Below are positions 36,172 through 44,548 of a DNA stretch of 64,000 bases, piece by piece. This DNA comes from Paenibacillus artemisiicola (GTDB lineage Bacteria; Bacillota; Bacilli; Paenibacillales; Paenibacillaceae): contig NZ_JAGGDJ010000016.1 in NCBI RefSeq assembly GCF_017652985.1, positions 61,288 to 125,287 of the forward strand, read 5' to 3'. The notes beneath the pieces were generated by a model. That model saw only the letters and a program-made list of their open reading frames with translations, searched no databases and had not been told where the DNA came from. Positions within the stretch are counted from its first letter, which is position 1. Each line of letters starts with the position of its first letter. Made by a program: the position numbers and the translations under genes.

Positions 36172-36221
36172 AAGAGGAGCGCTTCCGCGCGTCATGACGA
36201 CGCGGGAGCGCTCCTCTTTCG
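36172..36221. terminator. Bidirectional terminator
   Basis: Outer stem aagaggagcgct (36172-36183) pairs with agcgctcctctt (36207-36218) and continues inward for six more pairs. The 280-bp gap 35963-36242 otherwise holds no recognisable gene. Confidence 0.88.
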
Positions 36222-36242
36222 TTGCTGCGGATTCGGTTAGGC

Positions 36243-37232
36243 TTACTTCGAAGCGGGCTTTTTCGGAATCGTGAGGGACATGCCCGCCTTCAAGCCTTCG
36301 TTCTCGTCCAGGTTGTTCTGCTTCGCCAGGAAGCCTGCGTAGCTGCCGCTCTTGTAGAACTGCATGGAAATCCGGTAGAAGGTGTCGCCGGGACGGACCA
36401 GATAGGTCGCCGGCAGATTGACCTTCGAATAATCCTCGGCGTCCGGCTTCCCCGCATTCGACCCGGCGCCGGCCGGCAGCGCGGGGATCTTGATCGTGTC
36501 GCCGGGCTGCATATCGTTCACGAATACGATGCCGTTGCGCTCTGCCAGGAACGCGACGTACTGCTTGGAATGATAAAATTTCATGGAGATCGTCGACAGC
36601 GTGTCGCCCTTCTTCACGACGTACGAGGTCGGCAGCTTCGTGCCCGAGCCGCCGGACGAGACGGTCTTCGTGCCGCCGTCCGCCGCCGTGTCCTTCGGCG
36701 GGGTTGCGGGAGCTTGTCCGCCGTTCGAGCCCGAAGCGGCGCCGTCGCCGGCGGGTTTGTCCGATGCCGGAGGCGCGTCCGGCGTGTCCGTGGCCGCGCC
36801 GCCGGCGGCATCGCCGCCTGTCCCGTTAGTGCCTGCGCCGGAGGCACCCGCGCCGCCGTCCGCGGACGCGCCGTCGCTGCCGGAGGCGCCGCCTCCTGCG
36901 TTCGTGGCGCCGCCTGTGTCCGTCGCGCCGCCGGTTCCCGCGCCGCTTGCCGCGTTGGCGCCGTCGGACGACACCGGCGCGTCCGGGTCGGAGCCGGCGT
37001 TCTGCTGCGCGTCCGCGCCGTTCGCGGCCGATTGTTCGTTCGCGGCCTTGCCGCCGGCCTCCAGCGTCTTGTCCGAGTCTCTATGCGATGAATAAATGCT
37101 GTATAATACGACGCAAACCACGATCAGAAAAGCCCCGGTCGCGAGCAGCGTGCCGCTGGACACGGCCTTCTTTTCCCGCGCGCGCGCGGTCCGGGAGCGT
37201 CTGCCGCTTTCTGTCGAATGATTGTTCTGCAT
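36243..37232 (-). CDS. Membrane-anchored protein with two LysM domains
   Basis: 329 residues, type II topology: a basic N terminus (SGRRSRTARAREKK), one transmembrane helix (GTLLATGAFLIVVCVVLYSIY), then a linker of about 130 residues dominated by Gly, Ala, Ser, Asp and Thr, and two LysM modules (YVVKKGDTLSTISMKFYHSKQYVAFLAERN and YLVRPGDTFYRISMQFYKSGSYAGFLAKQN). LysM binds peptidoglycan GlcNAc, so the protein is tethered to both membrane and wall. The start at 37232 has GGGGAGG 5 nt upstream. No catalytic domain. The role may be structural or in wall or spore assembly. Confidence 0.92.
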   Translation of the reverse strand: MQNNHSTESGRRSRTARAREKKAVSSGTLLATGAFLIVVCVVLYSIYSSHRDSDKTLEAGGKAANEQSAANGADAQQNAGSDPDAPVSSDGANAASGAGTGGATDTGGATNAGGGASGSDGASADGGAGASGAGTNGTGGDAAGGAATDTPDAPPASDKPAGDGAASGSNGGQAPATPPKDTAADGGTKTVSSGGSGTKLPTSYVVKKGDTLSTISMKFYHSKQYVAFLAERNGIVFVNDMQPGDTIKIPALPAGAGSNAGKPDAEDYSKVNLPATYLVRPGDTFYRISMQFYKSGSYAGFLAKQNNLDENEGLKAGMSLTIPKKPASK

Positions 37233-37548
37233 GGTATCCTCCCCTTGCAAAGCTTGTTTTGGCGTCCATGCTTTATATTACTATAATTTGCTAACCCGCG
37301 AAGCCGCACCCGGAAAATCAGTCCGTTGGCCCTATTCGCCGTCCGCGCGTCCGGATGCGGGAGCACGGACGCGGCGAAAGCCGGCAGGAGCCTGCCGGCT
37401 TTCGGACTAGGCAGCGATGCTTGGCTCGCTGTCGAATGCCGTCGCGCGGCGGGGCCGTTTGGCTTGGCTGCCAGCGGCGAGGGTGCGGCTTAAGCCGGGG
37501 CGGCCTGGCCCGTTGCCGTGCGGCGTCCCGGCCCGCGGCCCGCAAAGC

Positions 37549-38121
37549 TCAGCCCGCGACCGTTTTGAAGTACCGGTACACCTTCTCCAGCTTCCTGGCC
37601 TGCGCGCCGCCCGGCGTCTCCATCCGGCCGAACTCGAAAAACTTCGCCTTCCGGATGCCGACGAACCGGAACAGCGCCTTGCGCATCAGCACCTTGTGCG
37701 CGTTGTTCAGCCAGAAGAGCGGGTAGAGCGGCGGTCCCTTCATCGTCGAGACGCAGACGACGGATTTGTTCCGCAGGAGCCCTTCCGGCAGCAGGCCGCC
37801 CTGATCCCGGTAGGCGAAGCCGGACGCGAACATCCGGTCGATGTAGCCGAGGAGCATCGCCGGCGGGCGGCCCCACCAGATCGGATAGACGAAGACGATT
37901 TTGTCGGCCCAAAGGAGCTGCTCCCGGTGCGCCGCGAGCTCGGGATCGAGATGCATGTCCCGCCTGCGCACAAGCACGGGGTCGAAGCCGGATGCGTACA
38001 GGTCGAGCACTTGGACGTCCTTGACGGCCGCGTTTTCACCGCTGCCCCGGATCACCTGCTGCAGGAAGGCATGGCTCAAGCTTTCGTGCGTGGGATGGGC
38101 GAAGACGACGAGCATGTTCAT
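37549..38121 (-). CDS. NAD(P)H-dependent flavin oxidoreductase (flavodoxin-like fold)
   Basis: 190 residues. MNMLVVFAHPTHESLSHAFLQQV is the flavodoxin-like FMN/FAD phosphate-binding start, VFVYPIWWGRPPAMLLGYIDRMFASGFAY is the characteristic flavin/quinone-site block, and STMKGPP the second flavin loop. Related proteins are the quinone reductases and KefF/MdaB-type enzymes. It diverges from a MarR-family gene; palindromic TGATAA-type sequences fill the intergenic region, suggesting direct control by that regulator in response to quinones or electrophiles. Confidence 0.9.
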   Translation of the reverse strand: MNMLVVFAHPTHESLSHAFLQQVIRGSGENAAVKDVQVLDLYASGFDPVLVRRRDMHLDPELAAHREQLLWADKIVFVYPIWWGRPPAMLLGYIDRMFASGFAYRDQGGLLPEGLLRNKSVVCVSTMKGPPLYPLFWLNNAHKVLMRKALFRFVGIRKAKFFEFGRMETPGGAQARKLEKVYRYFKTVAG

Positions 38122-38137
38122 AACGGCACCTCTTTTG

Positions 38138-38207
38138 TTATCATTTGATAATTAAACAATAGCACTGCCGCCGGATTGTTGTCAAATGATAATTGTTATT
38201 TGATAAT
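38138..38207. promoter_or_regulatory. Divergent regulatory region with MarR-type operators and a promoter
   Basis: A perfect dyad TTATCA-tt-TGATAA lies at 38138-38151 on the oxidoreductase side. A second, imperfect 22-bp dyad (38182-38203, arms TCAAAT/ATTTGA) lies inside the MarR-side promoter formed by TTGTCA (38179-38184) and GATAAT (38202-38207), spaced by 17 bp. The caaatgataa half-site occurs in both, in opposite orientation. Consistent with autorepression plus control of the oxidoreductase. Confidence 0.65.
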
Positions 38208-38241
38208 AAGTTTGCTATGGTAGCGGGAAGAGGTGGTCCGC

Positions 38242-38679
38242 ATGGACAAAAAAGCGCTGTTCGGCCAAGCGGTGGCTTTCATCACGGCCGTGCATCAGAC
38301 GACGTTCGAGATGACGAAGGACTTTTCGCTCGGGGACGTGACGCCCGTTCAGTACGGGATCTTGGAATATATCGCGGTGTCGCAGCCGGTGACGCTCAGC
38401 GACATCAGCGACTGCAAGCACCTGTCGATGCCGAACGCGAGCCGCGAGCTCAAGAAGCTGACCGACAAAGGGCTGTGCGAGAAGCTCGGCGCCCCTGGGG
38501 ACGGGCGGAAGCAGCATATCCGGCTGTCGCGCGAAGGGCAGGCGTTCATGGACGCGGCGTTCGCGCACATGGAGGCGCGGTTCAACCGGCAGCTCGCCGG
38601 CGCGACGGACGAACGGCTGGCGCGGCTGTCGGAAGCGATGGCGGTGCTGCGGGAGACGTTGTTTCGCGAAGAGCGGTGA
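38242..38679 (+). CDS. MarR-family transcriptional regulator
   Basis: 145 residues; ATG 38242 has AGAGG 8 nt upstream (an in-frame GTG at 38233 overlaps it). The winged helix-turn-helix is PVQYGILEYIAVSQPVTLSDISDCKHLSMPNASRELKKLTDKGLCEKLGAPGDGRKQHIRLSREGQAF, including the family's DGR wing (GDGRKQHI). A single Cys (SDCKHLS) lies in the recognition region and another in GLCEK, possible redox sensors. Divergent from a flavin oxidoreductase with dyad operators between. Confidence 0.92.
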   Translation: MDKKALFGQAVAFITAVHQTTFEMTKDFSLGDVTPVQYGILEYIAVSQPVTLSDISDCKHLSMPNASRELKKLTDKGLCEKLGAPGDGRKQHIRLSREGQAFMDAAFAHMEARFNRQLAGATDERLARLSEAMAVLRETLFREER

Positions 38680-38741
38680 ACGGGCGGGCGCAGATGGTGC
38701 GGCTCGGCCGCATCGAACGGGATGGACGATAGCTAGGAAAC

Positions 38742-38820
38742 GCCGGGAGAAGCCGGGAGAAGCCGAAAAAGCCGGAAAAAGCCGAAAAAGCCGGAAAAAG
38801 CCGAAAAAAGCCGAGAAGGG
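38742..38820. repeat. About 10-bp tandem repeat (gccggaaaaa type)
   Basis: Eight degenerate units of gccgggagaa, gccgaaaaa or gccggaaaaa in a row, in the 3' region of the MarR gene just before its terminator. Confidence 0.85.
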
Positions 38821-38828
38821 TTCGCCGG

Positions 38829-38849
38829 GAGCGGGCCGCTCGGTTTTTT
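38829..38849 (+). terminator. Terminator after the MarR gene
   Basis: Short hairpin gagcg-ggc-cgctc followed by cggtttttt. Confidence 0.7.
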
Positions 38850-38926
38850 GCGTTTGGCGTGGCGCGTCCGGGAAAGGTTGGCTACAATGGAGATAAAACG
38901 GCCCATCGGCCCAAGGAGGAGTTCGC

Positions 38927-39331
38927 ATGAACTCGAATTCGCAAGGAGTCAACCGGCCTGGCACGGCCGCGATCGCCCCGTGGCTGGCGGTTCCGGACGG
39001 CGCGGCGGCGCTGGCGTTCTACACGGCCGCATTCGGCGCGGACGAGCTTTACCGGCTGGAGGAAGAGGCGGGGAAACCCGTCATCGCCGAGCTCTCCGTC
39101 GGGGGAGCGGGCTTCTGGATTCAAGAGGACCCGGCGGCCAGCCCGGCGCAAGGGGACAGGGGCTCGGTCCGCATGATTTTGACCGTGGCCGACCCCGATG
39201 CCGTCTTCGGCCGGGCGCTGGCCGCGGGGGCGGCGGAAATCGTGCCCATCGGCGAGGGTCACGGCTGGCGCATCGGACGGCTCGCGGATCCGTTCGGCTA
39301 CCATTGGGAAATCGGGCGGCGGCTCGGCTGA
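38927..39331 (+). CDS. VOC superfamily protein (PhnB-like)
   Basis: 134 residues; AAGGAGGAG lies about 7 nt before the ATG, and a TACAAT at 38883-38888 is a candidate -10 element. AIAPWLAVPDGAAALAFYTAAFGADELYRLEEE is the typical first beta-alpha module, GAGFWIQEDP the central strand, and VADPDAVFGRALAAGAAEIVPIGEGHGWRIGRLADPFGYHWEIGRR the second module with the RLxDPFGyxWEIG ending common in PhnB-like proteins. Activity unknown. The 766-bp gap after it holds the 62-bp and 51-bp-period repeats. Confidence 0.88.
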   Translation: MNSNSQGVNRPGTAAIAPWLAVPDGAAALAFYTAAFGADELYRLEEEAGKPVIAELSVGGAGFWIQEDPAASPAQGDRGSVRMILTVADPDAVFGRALAAGAAEIVPIGEGHGWRIGRLADPFGYHWEIGRRLG

Positions 39332-39356
39332 GTTGACCGGAAAGTCGCAGGGGGCG

Positions 39357-39530
39357 GCGGCAGTAGGGCCGCCGTCAGGCCGCGAGACGTGCGCGGGCGG
39401 TGTCTCGCGCTGGGGGCTGCGGCAGAGGGACTGCCGTCAGGCTGCGAGTCATGCGCGGGCGGTGTATTGCGCTGGGAGCTGCGGCAGTAGGGCCGCCGTC
39501 AAGGCCGCGAGACGGCGCGGGCAACGGCAA
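39357..39530. repeat. 62-bp tandem repeat, two full copies and a diverging third
   Basis: Units begin with gcggcag at 39357, 39419 and 39481. The first two agree over most positions; the third matches well for about 40 bp and then diverges. Located in the convergent gap 39332-40097, in which no gene is supported. Confidence 0.8.
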
Positions 39531-39722
39531 TGGGGCCGTCAGACTGCGAGATGTCCGCGATTCGTTTATCGCACCGGGCGAGGCGGCTTGAACGTTGGCT
39601 CGAGCCGAGGAGCATGCAGGAGCGGTTGCTTTGATCCGGCCCCGCCCGTCTTGTCGGGCGGAGCGGCGTCTCCTGCGCTGGGCGCCGGGGTGAGGGCTTT
39701 GTGCGGCGATGGGTTCGTTTTG

Positions 39723-39900
39723 CGGGCACAGGCGCCGCTATTTCGGCAAAACGGGCTCGTTTGGAGATGAAGCGGCCACACGTTCCGCTATTGCGAGGTT
39801 TTCGCGCGCGAAATAGGAGTTTTCCGGGCAATAGGTGCACCTGTGTCCGCCAAACCGCGTCAATCGCCGTAATTGTACCCAATAACGGCTCTCCTATCCG
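39723..39900. repeat. Four-copy inverted 20-mer element with 51-bp period (copy A)
   Basis: The 20-mer AATAGCGGCGCCTGTGCCCG occurs exactly on the minus strand at 39742-39723. Related copies lie on the minus strand at 39792-39773 and on the plus strand at 39830-39849 (AATAGGTGCACCTGTGTCCG) and 39881-39900 (AATAACGGCTCTCCTATCCG). Spacings are 50 bp (minus pair) and 51 bp (plus pair), with a 37-bp gap between the pairs. The same layout recurs at 53444-53621. Confidence 0.8.
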
Positions 39901-40073
39901 CTCGTTCGCGCGCCACGTCTTGGACAGCTTGCCGGCGAGGGGACTTGGCGGGAACTTGGCATCGCTATTCGCCTCCCGCAGCCTAAGGCGGGGCAAGCTC
40001 TAGTCCGAATAACGCCTTGCGGCATTTCATCATCCGTCGTCCCTCTGCCCGAGGCACTGAGGCATAACCAAAC

Positions 40074-40099
40074 AAGGCAGCCCCCTCGGGGGCTGCCTT
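40074..40099. terminator. Terminator overlapping the GntR stop codon
   Basis: Perfect 12-bp stem aaggcagccccc/gggggctgcctt with a 2-nt centre. The right arm includes the TAA of the minus-strand GntR gene. Confidence 0.85.
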
Positions 40100-40760
40100 A
40101 TTCGCGCATGAAGCAGAGCAGGTTGTCGTCGCCCTCGAGGTGCTTGACGATCGCTTCCCGGATCGCGCCCGAATCCTTCGTCCGGAACGCGTCCAGCAGC
40201 GCCCGGTGGTCCGTCTCCATATGCGCGAGATCGTAGAACGGCAGGTTCTTCGTGAAGTGGAGGCGGATTTGGTTCACGATGCTCTGCCACGTCAGCATGA
40301 CCGTGCGTTCCGTCGCGAGCTCCAGAATCGTCTGGTGAAACCGGAGGTCGAGCTCGATCAGCCGGTTTTGCCCGCCGCTCGCGACGGCGTCGCGCATCTC
40401 GTCCGCGATCGCCGCGAGCTTCGCGAAGAAGCGCTCGTCCATGCTGCCGAGGTAGCGTCGGACGACGAACCATTCGATCTGGAACCGGACCGGAATCAGC
40501 AAATCCCGCACTTCGTCGAGGTTCAGATCCGCCACGACGGTTTCCTTGTAAGGATGCGAGACGAGCAGCCCTTCGCGCTCGAGCTGGCGGATGGCCTCGC
40601 GGATCGGTCCCCGGCTGACGCCCATTTGAGACGCAATGTCCATCTCCTTGATTCGCGCTCCCGGCGCCAAGTGGCCGTTCAAAATCGCTTCCCGCAGATC
40701 GGTCGTCACTTTCTCGCGCAGCGAGACGTTGGCTTGGGGCTTAAAGATGAAATCGGGCAT
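40098..40760 (-). CDS. GntR-family (FadR/FCD) transcriptional regulator
   Basis: 220 residues. The winged helix-turn-helix (LREKVTTDLREAILNGHLAPGARIKEMDIASQMGVSRGPIREAIRQLEREGLLVSHPYKETVVADL) is followed by an FCD ligand domain with the metal-ligand pattern LIELDLRFHQTI, MLTWQSIVNQIRLHF, METDHRALLDAF and IREAIVKHLE. FCD regulators usually sense sugar acids or other organic acids. It is divergent from an enolase-superfamily dehydratase; a perfect dyad over that gene's promoter is the likely operator. Confidence 0.93.
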   Translation of the reverse strand: MPDFIFKPQANVSLREKVTTDLREAILNGHLAPGARIKEMDIASQMGVSRGPIREAIRQLEREGLLVSHPYKETVVADLNLDEVRDLLIPVRFQIEWFVVRRYLGSMDERFFAKLAAIADEMRDAVASGGQNRLIELDLRFHQTILELATERTVMLTWQSIVNQIRLHFTKNLPFYDLAHMETDHRALLDAFRTKDSGAIREAIVKHLEGDDNLLCFMRE

Positions 40761-40872
40761 AACGCCATCGCTCCTCTATCGGATCCGGCACGCGCCGGCC
40801 TCGTTATGACATGCATTATAAGGGAAGCCGGCGGAAAAAGCATCCCATTGTCGACGGCCGACAGTCAAATTA

Positions 40873-40908
40873 ATATTGTTGACAATATACAAACCGGGAA
40901 ACTACAAT
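40873..40908 (+). promoter_or_regulatory. Promoter with overlapping GntR operator
   Basis: TTGACA (40879-40884) and TACAAT (40903-40908) are 18 bp apart. The perfect dyad ATATTGT-tg-ACAATAT (40873-40888) covers the -35 hexamer. The position predicts repression of the enolase-family gene by the adjacent divergent FCD-GntR protein, relieved by its ligand. Confidence 0.8.
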
Positions 40909-41011
40909 GAAGCCAAAATGAGAGCGCTCGCAAGCGTGCGTTTTAGCTTTCATGAATGCCGCGCGTACGCGAACCGCTTTCCACTTTCGCCGAAGGATGG
41001 GGATTGTCCGC

Positions 41012-42130
41012 ATGAACATTACCGAAATCGAATCGATCTATTTGCGCTTGCCGGATTTGGACGCGGAGCGCTGCGACGGCACGCAGGATACGCTCCTGAT
41101 CCGCGTGCATACGGACGAGGGCATTACCGGGTACGGCGAAGTCGACTCGGTCCCGCTCGTGGCGAAGGCCGCGATCGACGCTCCGCCGTCGCATGCCATC
41201 GCCACGGGCTTGCGTTCGCTCCTGATCGGGGAAAATCCGCTCGAGATCGACCGCCTGTGGGACAAAATGTACCGCGGCACGATTTATTTCGGCCGGGGCG
41301 GTCCGGCGATGCACGCGATGAGCGGCATCGACATGGCGCTGTGGGACATCGCCGGCAAGAAGGCGGGGCGTCCGGTGTCGGAGCTGCTCGGCGGAACGTA
41401 CCGCAAGACGCTGAAGGCGTACGCCAGCTCGCTCATGCCGGACACGATCGAGGAAGCCGTGCGCTTGGCGGAGCAGTTCGTCTCCGAAGGCTACAAGGCG
41501 ATGAAGTTCGGCTGGGGCCCGATCGGCCGCGACGCCGGGTTCGACGCCGAGCAGATCCGCGCGATCCGCGAAACCGCAGGCGCCGGCATCGACGTCATGA
41601 TCGACGGCGGGCTCGCCTGGGATCTGAAGGGCGCGCTGCGGATGGCCGAGGTCTACGAGAAATACGGCGTATACTGGCTCGAGGAGCCGCTGCACCCGGA
41701 GGACCTCGCCGGCTACAAGGAGCTGTCGTCGCGGACGACGCTGCGCATCGCCGGGGGCGAGCAGGAGAGCGGCGTGACGGCGTTCCGCCGGCTCATCGAG
41801 GACGGCGGGCACGACATCGTGCAGCCGGACCTCGGCCGCTGCGGCGGGTTGACCGAAGGCAAGCGGATCGCCTATATGGCGAACGAGCGCCATAAGAAGG
41901 TCGTGCCGCATGCCTTCAAGACGGGCATCCTCGTGGCGGCGAGCACGCATTTCGCGGCGGCCATACCGAACGGCTTCATGATCGAGCACACGACGTCGGC
42001 GTCGCCGCTCGCGCGGGATCTCGTCTCCGAGCCGGTCGCGTTCAAGGACGGCTACGTGCACGTGCCGGACCGTCCGGGTCTCGGCATCACGGTGGACGAG
42101 GCCGTCATCGCCAAGTACCGGGTAGGCTAG
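41012..42130 (+). CDS. Mandelate racemase/muconate lactonizing enzyme family protein (enolase superfamily)
   Basis: 372 residues; GGGGA lies 8 nt before the ATG. The metal ligands are D198 (MIDGG), E224 (WLEEPL) and E250 (AGGEQE). An Asp-His dyad, D273 (QPDLGR) and H300 (VPHAFK), has the 27-residue spacing of the mandelate racemase subgroup. The barrel Lys K165 sits in YKAMKFGWG, where the second Lys of the usual KxK is replaced by Gly, so a dehydratase acting on an acid sugar, with a one-sided base, is more likely than a racemase. E325 (MIEHT) is a plausible further acid. Controlled by the divergent GntR protein. Confidence 0.92.
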   Translation: MNITEIESIYLRLPDLDAERCDGTQDTLLIRVHTDEGITGYGEVDSVPLVAKAAIDAPPSHAIATGLRSLLIGENPLEIDRLWDKMYRGTIYFGRGGPAMHAMSGIDMALWDIAGKKAGRPVSELLGGTYRKTLKAYASSLMPDTIEEAVRLAEQFVSEGYKAMKFGWGPIGRDAGFDAEQIRAIRETAGAGIDVMIDGGLAWDLKGALRMAEVYEKYGVYWLEEPLHPEDLAGYKELSSRTTLRIAGGEQESGVTAFRRLIEDGGHDIVQPDLGRCGGLTEGKRIAYMANERHKKVVPHAFKTGILVAASTHFAAAIPNGFMIEHTTSASPLARDLVSEPVAFKDGYVHVPDRPGLGITVDEAVIAKYRVG

Positions 42131-42271
42131 GAGGCGCCTCGCAAACGGGCGAAACGGCCGTCATACCTCCGGTTCGCGGCAAACGGACCGCGATCCTCGT
42201 CATCCGCTGGAACGTTCAATTTCAAGCGAACGGCATTCCGTTGCGCTGAGCCGCGGACTTCGGCGCGCGCG

Positions 42272-42310
42272 AAAAAAACCGCCGTCTCCGCGCGGGGGCG
42301 GAAGCGGCGG
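42272..42310 (-). terminator. Terminator of the second GntR gene
   Basis: ccgccg (42279-42284) pairs with cggcgg (42305-42310), with an inner tccgc/gcgga stem. On the minus strand a run of seven T follows. Confidence 0.8.
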
Positions 42311-42331
42311 CCGGGCACGGGACGGCCGGGC

Positions 42332-42982
42332 TCAGGTCGAATACCCGTGCCGGAGCATGTCCTCGCGCATCATGCGCTTTTGTTTGAAAATCGCTTCTTT
42401 CGCTTCCTGGTACTTCCCTTCGCGGAGCTTCTCGTAGATGGCCTCGTACAGCCTGCGTCCCGTATAAGGCCGGTTGCCGCCCTCCATCAGGCGGTAGGTG
42501 ACCACGAAGAACAGCAGCTTGTCCTTGTGAAGCCGGAAGATATCGGTCATGTACCGGTTCCGCACGGCTTCGAGCAGCGTGAACATGAACAGGAAGCCGT
42601 TCTCGTAATAATCGCGGTACCGTTTGTCTTCGCTGGCGGCGATCAGTTCGTCCAGGTGACCGCGGGCTTTCGCGAGATCCAGCTCGTAGCCGAATTCGTC
42701 GATGGAGTCCAGGGCGTGCGAATACAGGGCGAACAGCAGGTCGAAAATATCGTACAGGTCCTTCACGTCGATGCCTTTGACGAGAATGCCCCGCTTATAG
42801 AGCGTCTGCACGAAGCCTTCCTTCTCGAGCAGCGCCACGGCCGAACGCACCGGCGTTCTGCTCATGCCGAGCCTGGCGGCCAAATCGCTTTCCGTGAAGA
42901 CGGCGCCGGGCAGCAGTTCTCCGTCGAGGAGCTGCTTGCGGATCGATCGATAGGCGACTTCGACGAGCGGTAGGTCGGTCAT
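42332..42982 (-). CDS. GntR-family transcriptional regulator
   Basis: 216 residues; AAAGGAG lies about 9 nt before the ATG. The N-terminal winged helix-turn-helix (YRSIRKQLLDGELLPGAVFTESDLAARLGMSRTPVRSAVALLEKEGFVQTLYKRGILVKGI) is followed by a helical FCD-like domain (DLYDIFDLLFALYSHALD, RDYYENGFLFMFTLLEAVRNRYM). The canonical FCD metal ligands are less obvious than in the other GntR protein, so the ligand domain is divergent. No clear target adjoins: it lies between the enolase-type gene (convergent) and a siderophore-binding gene (same strand, 190 bp upstream). Confidence 0.9.
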   Translation of the reverse strand: MTDLPLVEVAYRSIRKQLLDGELLPGAVFTESDLAARLGMSRTPVRSAVALLEKEGFVQTLYKRGILVKGIDVKDLYDIFDLLFALYSHALDSIDEFGYELDLAKARGHLDELIAASEDKRYRDYYENGFLFMFTLLEAVRNRYMTDIFRLHKDKLLFFVVTYRLMEGGNRPYTGRRLYEAIYEKLREGKYQEAKEAIFKQKRMMREDMLRHGYST

Positions 42983-43114
42983 GGGATAGTGCTCCTTTGT
43001 CGGGATCGGCGCAATTGCGTATACCCTCTAGTATATAGCGCCGTCTTCAAGCGCCGCAACCGGATGGCTATAGCCATAATCGGAACGATGCAATCGAAAA
43101 CGCGGACGCCAAAG

Positions 43115-43154
43115 GCCGCGCCGCCCCATCCGGCAAACGGACGAGCGGCGCGGC
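43115..43154 (-). terminator. GC-rich hairpin after the siderophore-binding gene
   Basis: Perfect 10-bp arms gccgcgccgc/gcggcgcggc with a 20-nt loop, 19 bp beyond the stop; only a short T-run on the minus strand. Confidence 0.65.
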
Positions 43155-43172
43155 TTACGTGCGCGGGGCGGG

Positions 43173-44252
43173 TTATGCGGGTTGCAGCAGCTTGTCCGTC
43201 AGCGCGCCGATCTGGCCGAGAACGGAGACGGGATCGAAGTAGAAATACGTCTTGTAGTCGAGCGGCACGACATGGCCCTGCTTGACGGCCGGAAGGCTCT
43301 GCCACACCTTGCTGCCGGTGATCGCCTTCAGCTGCTCTTCCGTCGTATCCGCGTAGGTTGAGAGGAAGATGTAATCCGCGTTCCCGATCTCCCCGAGCTT
43401 CTCCATCGAAATCTCCACGTACTGCTCGCCGTTGTCGATGACGTTCTGCCGCACCCAGTCCGGCGCCTCGAACTTCAGCGCATTGTAGATGACCTCGCCG
43501 CCGCGGCCGTAATTGTCGCCCATGATCGCCAGCGTCTTGCCGTCGGCCTCCAGCAGGACCGCGGTCGCGCCCGGCTTGATTTTGCCGGCCAGCTTCTCGC
43601 GAGCTTGCGCGGCCTTGGCGTCGTATTCCGCCTGCCAGGCGTCGGCTTCCTTCGTCCGGTTCAGCAATGCCCCGAACTGCTTCACCTCGTCATGGATGTT
43701 CTTGACGGAGGCGTATTCGATGAACACCGTCGGCGCGATTTTGGACAGGCTGTCGTATTCCTCGGCCAGCGTGTCGTTAATGACGATGAGATCGGGCTTT
43801 AGCGCCAGCACCTTCTCCGCGGAGGCCGGGGAGCCGATGTCGGTCATCGCGGCTTCCTGCTCCTTCAGGAACGGGCTGCCCATCCACCATTCCTTGCTGC
43901 CGCCGATCGGCCGGATGCCGAGCGACAGCAGCGTGCCGTGGTAGTAGCCCGCCACGATCCGCTTCGGGTTCGCCGGGATTTCGATATCGCCCTTGGCGGT
44001 ATGGACGACGCGGGTCGCGTTCTCCGCGTTCTCCGCCGCGTCGCCCGCGTTCGCGTTCGCGCCTTTCGAGGCATTCGCGGGCGCGTTCGCTGCGGCCCCT
44101 TTGCCCGACGGGTCCGCGGTATTTCCGTTCCCGGCGGAGGTGCCGGCGTTCGCGCCGCTCCCGGAACCGCCGTTGGCGCCGCACGCGCCGAGGATGGCCA
44201 CGGCGCCGAATAGCGCGACCGTCAGGATGGACAAGCGTTTGAATTGCGTCAT
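43173..44252 (-). CDS. Iron-siderophore ABC transporter substrate-binding lipoprotein
   Basis: 359 residues. The signal peptide ends at ILGAC, followed by a long Gly/Ala/Asn linker (about 60 residues). Binding-fold blocks: IEIPANPKRIVAGYYHGTLLSLGIRPIGG, AEKVLALKPDLIVIND, LSKIAPTVFIEYAS, NADYIFLSTYADT and VWQSLPAVKQGHVVPLDYKTYFYFDPVS; the IGGSKEWWM segment resembles the FhuD/YfiY/FeuA group for hydroxamate- or catecholate-type siderophores. Two Fur boxes lie upstream. It diverges from two FecCD permease genes and is their most likely partner. Confidence 0.93.
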   Translation of the reverse strand: MTQFKRLSILTVALFGAVAILGACGANGGSGSGANAGTSAGNGNTADPSGKGAAANAPANASKGANANAGDAAENAENATRVVHTAKGDIEIPANPKRIVAGYYHGTLLSLGIRPIGGSKEWWMGSPFLKEQEAAMTDIGSPASAEKVLALKPDLIVINDTLAEEYDSLSKIAPTVFIEYASVKNIHDEVKQFGALLNRTKEADAWQAEYDAKAAQAREKLAGKIKPGATAVLLEADGKTLAIMGDNYGRGGEVIYNALKFEAPDWVRQNVIDNGEQYVEISMEKLGEIGNADYIFLSTYADTTEEQLKAITGSKVWQSLPAVKQGHVVPLDYKTYFYFDPVSVLGQIGALTDKLLQPA

Positions 44253-44271
44253 GAATGCTGTTTCTCCCCTC

Positions 44272-44311
44272 GATATTGATAATCATTCTTACTCGAATGA
44301 TAACAATTCTC
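44272..44311 (-). promoter_or_regulatory. Two Fur boxes upstream of the siderophore-binding gene
   Basis: Box 1, gatattgataatcattctt (44272-44290), matches the Fur consensus at 16 of 19 positions. A second, weaker box (44293-44311, 13 of 19) follows directly. They lie 20-60 bp before the ATG of the minus-strand gene; the promoter hexamers themselves are not clear. Confidence 0.8.
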
Positions 44312-44507
44312 ACCGGAGGCGTCCATCCGTATTTTTCGTGGGAGCAATGCGCCGGCCCGCGAGCATGCTGCGGTTTGACCGTCGGGACGCGCGAAACGCC
44401 GCAGCAACCGCCGCAGCAACCGCCGCAGCGGCCGACGCTCACGTCGCGCGGCCGCGGGATCCTTGCGATTCATCGCCGAAAACATTCGGCGGGACGAACA
44501 TTCGGCA

Positions 44508-44536
44508 TTGACACTGAGAATCATTATCAATAGAAT
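44508..44536 (+). promoter_or_regulatory. Promoter with embedded Fur box for the FecCD permease operon
   Basis: TTGACA (44508-44513) and TAGAAT (44531-44536) with a 17-bp spacer. The Fur box gacactgagaatcattatc (44510-44528; 16 of 19) spans the -35 and the spacer. Confidence 0.9.
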
Positions 44537-44548
44537 TGGATAGAGACC

